Shown here piece by piece: positions 1 through 5,942 of a DNA stretch of 6,507 nt. Under the pieces are notes generated by a model. The model was not told where the DNA came from. It saw only the letters and a list, made by a program, of their open reading frames with translations, and searched no databases. This DNA is from Planctomycetota bacterium. GTDB taxonomy: Bacteria > Planctomycetota > UBA1135 > UBA2386. The translations under genes were made by a program, and so were the position numbers. How positions within the stretch are numbered: the first letter of the stretch is position 1; each line of letters starts with the position of its first letter. The stretch lies in NCBI GenBank assembly GCA_003235605.1, contig QJVU01000002.1:1-6507 (forward strand). Reading direction: 5' to 3'.

Positions 1-2
1 GA

Positions 3-533
3 CGGCCCGACTTGACCATCGCCGTAGACCTGGCGATCAAGGATCACCACACCAAGACGCCCTATCGCGCGACGTTGCCGCACATCCTGTTCCAGGCCTA
101 CGAACTGATGGGCGTGGCGCTCAACGAACACAACCTGCACCGCTTCATGGACGACAGGATGGTGTTGGTCAAGCCGAAGGTGGGGCACATGGGCGTGTTG
201 GACACCCCCAACGTCAACGAGCTCGTGCGACTGGGAGAGCGCGAGGCCCTGGAAGTACTGACCACCCACTCGCTCACCCGCTACCTGTGCAACCCGGAGG
301 TAGTGGAGGAAGTCGACCGCACCATCCGCCGGCCGCGGGACTACGTGCAGCTGGATGTGGACATGAATGCCTGCATCCACTGCGGCATCTGCGCCGCGAC
401 CTGCGCGACCGATGGCTACGCCGCCGTTCCCCTCGGAGACGTGGTGCGCAAGCTGCACAACTACGAATGCACCCGGGACATGGCCTGCGAGCGCAGCTGC
501 CCGACGCGGGCGATCCGGTTGCGAAACCTGTAG
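3..533 (+). CDS. Patatin-like phospholipase, C-terminal part, fused to a ferredoxin-type Fe-S module (5' partial)
   Basis: The reading frame is open to the left edge, so this is the 3' end of a longer gene. The TTG at base 12 is unlikely to be the real start, because the frame enters in the middle of a conserved strand. The first ~95 residues (IAVDL, then VLVKPKVGHMGVLD, then VRLGEREALEVL) match the end of the RssA/NTE patatin domain, which hydrolyses acyl esters of lipids. The catalytic Ser (GxSxG) would lie upstream of the window, so activity cannot be judged here. Numbering the Leu codon at base 12 as residue 1, residues 118-168 form a two-motif ferredoxin domain. Motif 1 has C121, C124, C127 and C131; motif 2 has C153, C159 and C163 followed by Pro. 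The usual second Cys of motif 2 is D156. The module could bind one or two Fe-S clusters and might link lipid hydrolysis to redox state, which is inference. The family call is good; the role of the fusion is unknown. Confidence 0.82.
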   Translation, partial: RPDLTIAVDLAIKDHHTKTPYRATLPHILFQAYELMGVALNEHNLHRFMDDRMVLVKPKVGHMGVLDTPNVNELVRLGEREALEVLTTHSLTRYLCNPEVVEEVDRTIRRPRDYVQLDVDMNACIHCGICAATCATDGYAAVPLGDVVRKLHNYECTRDMACERSCPTRAIRLRNL

Positions 534-645
534 CGGGGAGCCTGCAGAGGGCCGCAACATCCGGTTCCCCCTCCCCTTGGCGGGGGTTTCCATCTAGGAT
601 CAGCACCGCCCCAGACACCCCTCTAGGCGACCGACCCTACCCTGC

Positions 646-2079
646 ATGAACCCCCGCAACGCTCCCGCGGCATGTCTGCTCTTCTGCACCGTGCTGCTGG
701 GCGTCGGGGTGTCCGGACAGAAGCCCCTGCACGTGAAGCCGTTGGGCCCAGGGGAGGAGGGCCAGCTCGAGGTTCCCGGCTGCAAGCACCCGTGCGTGCT
801 CTACGTGCCCTCGGACCACCAGCCAGGTGTGCGCATGCCGCTGATCCTCTTCATGCATGGCTCTGGCGGGAAGCCGACCAGCTGGCCCTGGAGGTCCGCC
901 ACCGACGGCAAGGGCTACCTGGTCTGCGGCCTGTCCTATGGTGCTTTCGAGGACGGCGGCGCTGGCGGCATCAAGGCTGACAACAACAGCCGTGAAGCCA
1001 TGGTCCGGTTCACCGAAAAGGTGCGGGATCACATCGACAAGGTATACGGGGTCGATCAGGAGCAGGTGTTCCTGACCGGTCTGTCGATGGGTGGCTGGGG
1101 GGTGAACCTCTATGGCTTCGTGGAGCAGGCGCGCGGCAAGTATCGCGGTTATTGCATCATGGCAGCCGGCCTGGAAACCAATGCCCCTCTCGATCTATCG
1201 GTGACGCGAGGCCTGCCGTTGCTCCTGGTCAACGGCGAGACCGATGCCAACCTGCCCAGCGCGAACAAGGGCAAGCCGGCGTTCGAGAAGGCCGGTGCCC
1301 TGGTGACCCAGGTCGTGCTCCCGGGAGAAGGCCACGTGCCGTCCATCGCCGCGATGTCTGCGCCTCTCAAGAAGTGGCTTCGAGACATCGAGAAGAACGA
1401 CCTGAGGAAGCGCCCACTCGTCGCGATCCAGTGGCGGTCGGGCCAGTTGGCCGGCTCCAGCGAGGACGAAAACAAGCGCGATGCCGCGCTGCAGCTGTTC
1501 CTGATGAAACAGGGTTTCCTGAGAGACGCGGAGGACGGCAAGCCGGTGCTCGTGTTCTGTTACTCCGACCGCGTCGGAAGGAAGGACCTGCCGACCAAGG
1601 GCGCCAAGGGCTCGAGGGAACAGGAGGAGACGTGCTTCTCCTTTCCATCGGCCTGCGCGGTGCCGGCGGCGTCCCGGTTCTTCACCTGCATCAAGGTGGA
1701 TATCTCGCTGGTGGATGAACGGACCGATGGCAAGCTCCACGAGGGGTTGGCCCCGACGGTGATCTTGTTGGACAGGAACCGCACCCTGGTCCAGACCTAC
1801 AACAGGAGCCGCCTGCGGGACGCTGCTCTCTGCAACGAGATGAAGAAGCTGCTCACGGAGAAGCAGAGGCTGGCCGTGGATGACCGCGTCGGGGAAACGC
1901 GACCCGTGCTGGCCAAGATGCAGGCGCTCAGAAAGAAGCTCCAGACCTTGGAGAAGATGATCGACCGGCTCAGGACCAGCTCGAACCGGTCATACGACCG
2001 ACGGCTCGCTGCCAAGCTGCTGGAACAACGAGAGCTGCAGAAGCAGTACGACGAGCTCAGCGAGAAGCTGCTGAAGTAG
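646..2079 (+). CDS. Predicted secreted alpha/beta hydrolase (esterase/PHB-depolymerase type) with thioredoxin-like domain and C-terminal coiled coil
   Basis: The 477-residue product starts with a signal peptide: Arg at residue 4, a hydrophobic core at about 8-22, and possible cleavage near VSG-Q (23-25). Residues ~40-245 form an alpha/beta hydrolase domain. It has the oxyanion-hole motif HGSGG (71-75), the nucleophile elbow GLSMGG with S147, a probable acid D200 (NGETD) and a probable H230 (GEGH), so the triad looks complete. Residues ~255-403 resemble a thioredoxin fold: a KPVLVF strand at 299-304, a KVDIS strand at 350-354, and an APT turn at 369-371 followed by VILLD. No CxxC is present, so disulfide exchange of the classical kind is not expected. 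Residues ~405-477 are rich in Lys, Glu, Leu and Gln and should form a helical coiled coil. The ATG is placed by the signal peptide; no Shine-Dalgarno precedes it. The likely role is hydrolysis of an ester or polyester outside the cytoplasm. The substrate is unknown. Confidence 0.8.
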   Translation: MNPRNAPAACLLFCTVLLGVGVSGQKPLHVKPLGPGEEGQLEVPGCKHPCVLYVPSDHQPGVRMPLILFMHGSGGKPTSWPWRSATDGKGYLVCGLSYGAFEDGGAGGIKADNNSREAMVRFTEKVRDHIDKVYGVDQEQVFLTGLSMGGWGVNLYGFVEQARGKYRGYCIMAAGLETNAPLDLSVTRGLPLLLVNGETDANLPSANKGKPAFEKAGALVTQVVLPGEGHVPSIAAMSAPLKKWLRDIEKNDLRKRPLVAIQWRSGQLAGSSEDENKRDAALQLFLMKQGFLRDAEDGKPVLVFCYSDRVGRKDLPTKGAKGSREQEETCFSFPSACAVPAASRFFTCIKVDISLVDERTDGKLHEGLAPTVILLDRNRTLVQTYNRSRLRDAALCNEMKKLLTEKQRLAVDDRVGETRPVLAKMQALRKKLQTLEKMIDRLRTSSNRSYDRRLAAKLLEQRELQKQYDELSEKLLK

Positions 2080-2146
2080 ACGTGAAGTAGGTGGCGGGTG
2101 GAGGCGGCACCTGCTATGCATCTTCCGCGTCTCCCGCATTCCTCCA

Positions 2147-2899
2147 ATGCCACCAGCTCCCGCTCCCGCCATCGTTGTCGGTGCCTCCCAGGGGATCGGG
2201 GAGGCCTTGGCTCGCCGCCTGGGCGCCGCGGGCGTCAAGGTAGCCCTGTTGGCGAGGCGTGCGGACAGGGTGCAAGCCATCGCCGGGGAAATCAACGAAA
2301 GGGCGGGTGCCGAGCTGGCCCACGGCTTCGGACACGACGTTGCTGACCGGGGCAGCGTCGAGCCCACGTGGGCGGCTGTCGAGCAACGCATCGGGGAGGT
2401 AGGCCAGCTCTACTACCTGACGGGGATCATGGAGGACGTGGCGCGTGATGAGTTCGACACCGAGAAGGACGTGCGCCATTTCATGGTCAACACCATCGGC
2501 TCCGTAGCCTGGGTGAATGCTGCGGCGGTGCGCTTTCAGGCCAGGGGGTCTGGCGTCATCTGCGGGGTCACCAGCGTGGCTCAGGACCGCGGCCGCGTCG
2601 GCAGGCCTGCCTACAACGCCTCCAAGGCCGGCATGGACACCCACCTGGAGGCGGTGCGGAACCGGTTGTGGCGCAAGGGTGTTTGCGTGACAACGGTCCG
2701 GCCGGGGTTCGTGGCCACGCCCATGACCGAGGGTATGCCTGGGATGTTCTGGGTGATCAGCGCCGACCGGGCGGCCGAGCTGATCCTGAGGTCGGTGTCG
2801 AAGCGGCAGGCTATCGCCTACGTTCCGGCAAGATGGCGGGTGCTGATGTTCGTGATGCGGAACATCCCGTCGATCGTGTTCCGGCGGCTGAACGTCTGA
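2147..2899 (+). CDS. Short-chain dehydrogenase/reductase, DprE2-like
   Basis: The 250-residue product has the full length of a classical SDR. The Rossmann nucleotide motif GASQGIG lies at residues 12-18. ARR at 36-38 after the second strand suggests NADP(H) preference, and DV at 64-65 is the usual adenine-contact site. Catalytic residues are visible as N115, S143, Y156 and K160 (YNASK). The common NNAG motif is replaced by YLTG (90-93). RPGFVATPM is the standard segment after the active site. The C-terminus (R-x-LMFVMRNIPSIVFRRL) closely resembles what I recall of mycobacterial DprE2, the keto-reductase that completes epimerisation of decaprenylphosphoryl-ribose. The DprE1-like oxidase gene begins 17 bases downstream, which supports that role. 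The ATG at 2147 is the first in-frame start before GASQGIG, and no Shine-Dalgarno is seen. SDR membership is certain. The DprE2-type substrate is inferred from context and the C-terminus. Confidence 0.88.
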   Translation: MPPAPAPAIVVGASQGIGEALARRLGAAGVKVALLARRADRVQAIAGEINERAGAELAHGFGHDVADRGSVEPTWAAVEQRIGEVGQLYYLTGIMEDVARDEFDTEKDVRHFMVNTIGSVAWVNAAAVRFQARGSGVICGVTSVAQDRGRVGRPAYNASKAGMDTHLEAVRNRLWRKGVCVTTVRPGFVATPMTEGMPGMFWVISADRAAELILRSVSKRQAIAYVPARWRVLMFVMRNIPSIVFRRLNV

Positions 2900-2916
2900 C
2901 CGGTGAGCGTGGGAAC

Positions 2917-4332
2917 GTGAGCGCCCCAAGGTGGCAACGGGAGCACGTCCGGGGCTGGGGCATGGCCGTGGGGGGAGATGCCGAAGTCTGCAGGCCGACG
3001 AACGCCGAAGAGGTCGCTGATGCAATGGCGACAGCCGGCCGGGAAGGCACCCCCCTGGGGATTCGTGGAGCGGGCCAGAGCTACGGGGACGCTGCTCTCA
3101 ACAGCGGCGGTCGTCTCGTGGACCTGACAAGGATGAACAACATCCTGACCTTCGATCCTGACCTCGGCACCGCCGTGGTCGAGCCCGGCGTGACGATCCG
3201 TCAGCTGTGGAGGCTGTCGATCCAGCACGGCTGGTGGCCGGCGGTGGTGTCTGGAACCATGCACGTGTCCTGCGGTGGGGGAGCAGCCATGAACATCCAC
3301 GGCAAGAACAACTTCGCCGTGGGGCCCTTCGGCGAGCACGTACGGTCCTTCAAGCTGCTGGCCCCCAGCGGCGACGTGTTGACCTGCAACAGAGAACAGA
3401 ACGCCGACGTGTTCTACGGAGCGATCTCGGGCTTCGGGATGTTGGGGTGCTTCCTGGAACTCGAGCTGCAGCTGAAGAAGGTGCACTCCGGGCGGCTGCG
3501 GGTCAGCGCCATCAGCAACCCGGACTTGGAGGCCGGTCTCCGACTGATGGAGGACAACGTGCCGACGGCGGATTACCTCGTGGGCTGGATCGACTGCCAT
3601 GCTCGCGGCCGGGCGCTGGGTCGGGGCCTCCTCCACCGAGCCGACCAGCTGCAATCGGGCCAGGACCCTGAAGGAGAGCGCCTGCTCCGCGCGGAGCGGC
3701 AGGATGTGCCCACCAGGGTCCTTGGTCTTCTGCCGAAGGGTTGGTGCTGGCCGCTCGTATGGTGCCTGGTCCACGGCGGCATGCTGCCGCTCTTGAACGG
3801 CGTCAAGTATCGGGCAGGAGTGCGGGAGGCCAGCCGACCCCAGAGGCTCGAGACCCATGGTGCCTTCCACTTCCTCCTCGACTACATCCCCAACTGGAAG
3901 AAGGCTCTCCTCCCGGGAGGGCTCATCCAGTTCCAGCCCTTCGTGCCCAAGGACCGGGCTGCTGACGTGTTCCGCACCATCCTGGAGACCTGCCAGCAGC
4001 GGAGGTTGGTCCCCTACCTGGGGGTGCTGAAGCGCCACCGCCAGGACCGGTTCCTGATGACCCATGCAGTGGACGGGTTCTCGCTGGCCCTGGACTTCGC
4101 GGTCACCAAGGCGAACAGGAGCCGGCTCTGGCAGCTCTGCAGGGAGCTCGCCGAGTTGGTGCTGGCGGCGTCGGGCCGTTTCTACTACGCCAAGGACGCG
4201 GTGCTCGAGGCCTCTTCCCACGAGCGGATCCACGGTGTCGAGGCGGTTTCCCGGTTCGCCGCGCTGAAGCAGCGTCTCGACCCCAACGGCCTGCTGCAGA
4301 CCGACTTGTCCCGGCGGATCCTGGGATCCTGA
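2917..4332 (+). CDS. FAD-linked oxidase, DprE1-like (polyprenyl-phosphoryl-ribose 2-oxidase family)
   Basis: The 471-residue product is close to the ~460 residues of mycobacterial DprE1. I chose the GTG at 2917 because it keeps the conserved RGWG segment (12-15) and has GGTGAG 9 bases upstream; an ATG inside GWGM would cut the family start. The FAD domain shows RGAGQSYGD (50-58), VEPGV (88-92), SGTMHVSCGGG (112-122) and IHGKN (127-131), matching DprE1 block by block. The C-terminal half has FLLDYIPNWK, PGGLIQFQ, LDF, and YYAKD with K426, equivalent to the essential K418 of M. tuberculosis. DprE1 oxidises the 2'-OH of decaprenylphosphoryl-ribose at the cell envelope, and DprE2 reduces the keto product. 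The Cys that benzothiazinones attack in M. tuberculosis (C387) aligns with A391. No frameshift is evident. The DprE1-like family call is strong, but the actual lipid-sugar substrate is inferred. A simple FAD-binding oxidoreductase of other specificity remains possible. Confidence 0.88.
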   Translation: MSAPRWQREHVRGWGMAVGGDAEVCRPTNAEEVADAMATAGREGTPLGIRGAGQSYGDAALNSGGRLVDLTRMNNILTFDPDLGTAVVEPGVTIRQLWRLSIQHGWWPAVVSGTMHVSCGGGAAMNIHGKNNFAVGPFGEHVRSFKLLAPSGDVLTCNREQNADVFYGAISGFGMLGCFLELELQLKKVHSGRLRVSAISNPDLEAGLRLMEDNVPTADYLVGWIDCHARGRALGRGLLHRADQLQSGQDPEGERLLRAERQDVPTRVLGLLPKGWCWPLVWCLVHGGMLPLLNGVKYRAGVREASRPQRLETHGAFHFLLDYIPNWKKALLPGGLIQFQPFVPKDRAADVFRTILETCQQRRLVPYLGVLKRHRQDRFLMTHAVDGFSLALDFAVTKANRSRLWQLCRELAELVLAASGRFYYAKDAVLEASSHERIHGVEAVSRFAALKQRLDPNGLLQTDLSRRILGS

Positions 4333-4548
4333 GGGCTTTTGAGCTGCTGCGAAAGAAACCCGCTGGCGTAGAGTCGCCATGTGGCCTATGAAGTGTGGCT
4401 GGGAGCGGCGGTTGGCCTCGGGAGGGGCCGCCGAGGGCTGCCATGCAAGACAACCCTGGTCGGTGTCATTGCCGGACCAGGTGAAGGACGCAGGCGCCGG
4501 CTGTCGATGAAACCAGCAGCGCTCAGCGACCCACAAACAGAAGAAACC

Positions 4549-4575
4549 GGGACCCACGAACTAACAAGAGGTCCC
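4549..4575 (+). other. Hairpin GGGACC/GGTCCC in the helicase leader
   Basis: GGGACC at 4549-4554 is perfectly complementary to GGTCCC at 4570-4575. The 15-base A-rich loop could stay single-stranded. The 3' arm, together with two bases on its 5' side (GAGGTCC, 4568-4574), is also complementary to GGACCTC at 4638-4644, which overlaps the helicase ribosome binding site. The two pairings exclude each other. The complementarity is seen directly; folding in the cell is inferred. Confidence 0.4.
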
Positions 4576-4578
4576 ACC

Positions 4579-4619
4579 CGCAGGCGAGACCCAAGGGCAT
4601 GTGGCCCATCTCCCCTGCG
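4579..4619 (+). other. Extended imperfect hairpin in the helicase leader
   Basis: CGCAGG (4579-4584) pairs with CCTGCG (4614-4619). After a single C-C mismatch, GAGA (4586-4589) pairs with TCTC (4609-4612). After an internal loop, GGGC (4595-4598) pairs with GCCC (4604-4607) across a five-base loop. This makes about 14 base pairs in 41 bases. It is the longest stem seen in the leader and lies 31 bases before the proposed TTG start. It has no T-run after it, so it is not an intrinsic terminator. Confidence 0.45.
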
Positions 4620-4635
4620 ACCAGACAGCAGAACC

Positions 4636-4640
4636 AAGGA
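4636..4640 (+). promoter_or_regulatory. Ribosome binding site supporting the TTG 4651 start
   Basis: AAGGA sits 10 bases upstream of the TTG at 4651 and is the best Shine-Dalgarno match near any candidate helicase start. The alternative ATG at 4507 has its nearest AAGGA (4484-4488) 18 bases away, which is too far, and the GTG at 4381 has none. With the TTG start the protein begins LTFASLGL, which is the usual beginning of RhlE-type helicases (residue 1 would be read as Met). Confidence 0.5.
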
Positions 4641-4650
4641 CCTCAGAAAC

Positions 4651-5886
4651 TTGACCTTTGCATCCCTTGGGCTCAAGAAGCCCATCCTGGATGGAGTGAA
4701 GGCCGCGGGCTATCAACAGCCCACCGAGATACAGGCCAAGTCCATCCCGTTGATTCTCGAAGGACACGACGTCATCGCCGCGGGTGAGACCGGATCGGGC
4801 AAGACCGCCGCGTTCGGCCTGCCGATGCTGAACATGCTCCTGGACCATGGTCCCGGCCTGCGAGCCCTGATCCTGGTCCCCACCCGTGAGCTCTGCGTGC
4901 AGGTCGCGGAGAACCTGCGCATCTACGCGAGCTGCACGGATGTCCAGGTGCGTACCGCCTTCGGCGGCATCGATCTGAAGATCCAGGAAGCCGCCTTCAA
5001 GCGCGGCATGGAAATCCTGGTGGCTTGCCCTGGCAGGTTGATCGACCACCTGGAGCGCGGGAACGTCGCCCTCGACAAGATCGACATGCTGGTTCTGGAC
5101 GAGGCCGATCGCATGCTGGACATGGGCTTCATGCCCCAGATCCGCCGCATCCTGGTGCGCTGCAAACGGGAGCGCCGCACCTTGCTGTTTTCCGCCACCA
5201 TGCCGCCGGAGGTGGAGCACCTTTGCAAGGACTTCCTGCCCGACGCCCGCAAGGTACAGGTGGGTAGACGCTCCCGCGCCGCGGAGACCATCTCCCACGA
5301 CTTCGAGGAGATGCCCGCCAGGGACAAGACGGCGTTCCTGGAAGGGGTGCTGCGCAAGGCGAAGGGCCGGGTGCTGGTGTTCGTGAAGACCAAGATCGGC
5401 GCCCAGCGCCTCGGCCGTGCGCTGAAGAATGACGGCCTGCCCGCGGACTCGATCCACGGCGACAAGAGCGCAGAGGCCCGCCACGCAGTGCTGAGCCAGT
5501 TCGACCGCGGCAAGATCCGCTACATGGTTGCCACCGACGTCGCGGCGCGGGGCATCGACGTGGACGACATCGAGCTGGTGATCAACTACGACCTGCCCCA
5601 GTCGGTGGAGGACTACGTCCACCGCGTGGGCCGCACCGGCCGCATCGGCAAGGTCGGTCGCGCCCTGAGCCTGGTCTCCCCCGGCGAGAGGGGCATCTTC
5701 CGAGCGATCCGCAAGCAGCTGGATGCCAGGACCGACGCCGAAGCCGATCAGGCCTCCCGGGAGGCCGAGGCCCTCAACCCGAGGCGCGGCGGCCGCGGCC
5801 GCAGCCGCAACAGCCGCAATGGCAGCCCTGGCAAGCCTCGGAGCGCAAGGACCGGCGCACCGCGGCGACGGCCTCGCCGGGCCTGA
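4651..5886 (+). CDS. DEAD-box ATP-dependent RNA helicase, RhlE-like
   Basis: With the TTG start the product has 411 residues. The N-terminal RecA domain shows the Q motif (F3, then PTEIQ 24-28), motif I GETGSGKT (45-52), Ia PTREL (77-81), Ib PGR (127-129), II DEAD (150-153) and III SAT (181-183). The C-terminal RecA domain shows VLVFVKT (241-247), IHGDKSAEAR (268-277), motif V ATDVAARGID (294-303) and motif VI HRVGRTGR (324-331). From about residue 371 a low-complexity tail rich in Arg, Gly, Ser and Pro follows, probably for nonspecific RNA binding. Such enzymes unwind short RNA duplexes in ribosome assembly or mRNA decay, often during cold stress. The exact subfamily (RhlE, CsdA or SrmB) cannot be fixed here. 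The same frame continues upstream to ATG 4507 (459 residues) and GTG 4381 (501 residues). I reject those starts because the extension has atypical codon use and no domain. The leader probably controls expression. Confidence 0.93.
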   Translation: MTFASLGLKKPILDGVKAAGYQQPTEIQAKSIPLILEGHDVIAAGETGSGKTAAFGLPMLNMLLDHGPGLRALILVPTRELCVQVAENLRIYASCTDVQVRTAFGGIDLKIQEAAFKRGMEILVACPGRLIDHLERGNVALDKIDMLVLDEADRMLDMGFMPQIRRILVRCKRERRTLLFSATMPPEVEHLCKDFLPDARKVQVGRRSRAAETISHDFEEMPARDKTAFLEGVLRKAKGRVLVFVKTKIGAQRLGRALKNDGLPADSIHGDKSAEARHAVLSQFDRGKIRYMVATDVAARGIDVDDIELVINYDLPQSVEDYVHRVGRTGRIGKVGRALSLVSPGERGIFRAIRKQLDARTDAEADQASREAEALNPRRGGRGRSRNSRNGSPGKPRSARTGAPRRRPRRA

Positions 5887-5942
5887 TCCGGAATACAGAA
5901 CCCGGCTGCGTCGTATCACCCGCCAGGAAACACGCCACCGTC

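Larger units (their letters stand above)
4333..4650 (+). promoter_or_regulatory. Putative structured leader upstream of the DEAD-box helicase gene
   Basis: This stretch of ~318 bases separates the oxidase stop from the preferred helicase start. It can be read in the helicase frame from GTG 4381 or ATG 4507. However, the 48 codons from 4507 to 4650 use G or C at only about half of third positions, far less than the helicase body, and resemble no domain. Inverted repeats are frequent: 4364-4368 with 4375-4379; 4406-4411 with 4428-4433; 4456-4461 with 4475-4480; 4549-4554 with 4570-4575; and an extended imperfect hairpin at 4579-4619. A-rich, probably unpaired, segments separate several of them. 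Some RNA-helicase genes are known to have long regulatory leaders, so an autoregulatory or cold-responsive 5' UTR is plausible. I recognise no Rfam-type family. A poorly conserved N-terminal extension of the helicase is the main alternative. Confidence 0.4.

Noticed and set aside
567..589. CCCCC/GGGGG inverted repeat followed by TTT as a terminator after the patatin gene
   Set aside because: The stem is only five C-G pairs with a 10-base loop, and the T-run is three bases, so homopolymer chance is high. It could be real but is not supported.
595..600. TAGGAT as a -10 box for the esterase gene
   Set aside because: The nearest -35-like TTGGCG is only 12 bases upstream, so the spacing is wrong, and no better sigma-70 promoter was found.
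2668..2916. Extension of the oxidase frame upstream into the SDR gene
   Set aside because: It would overlap the conserved C-terminus of the SDR. GTG 2917, with GGTGAG 9 bases upstream, already gives the full family length and its first conserved block.
4316..4331. Tandem 8-bp repeat GGATCCTG across the oxidase stop codon
   Set aside because: This is only two copies of a short word. It may be a small duplication, but nothing indicates function.
4339..4374. TTGAGC and TAGAGT as a promoter for the helicase leader
   Set aside because: The spacer would be 24 bases, outside the usual 16-18. A promoter probably exists nearby, but I cannot place it.
4379..4510. A 43-codon ORF starting ATG 4379 in the leader
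   Set aside because: It has no ribosome binding site, domain or signal, and it overlaps the hairpins and another open frame. It is likely a chance ORF.
2818..4557. A 579-codon open frame on the minus strand, plus several other long minus-strand frames
   Set aside because: It lies opposite the DprE1-like gene, whose + strand product has continuous family motifs. The minus-strand translation shows no recognisable domain. Long antisense frames are expected in G+C-rich coding DNA.
5786..5830. GC-rich triplet-like repeats near the helicase 3' end
   Set aside because: They encode the Arg/Gly/Ser-rich tail common in DEAD-box proteins. The alanine run in another frame is a shadow, not a gene.
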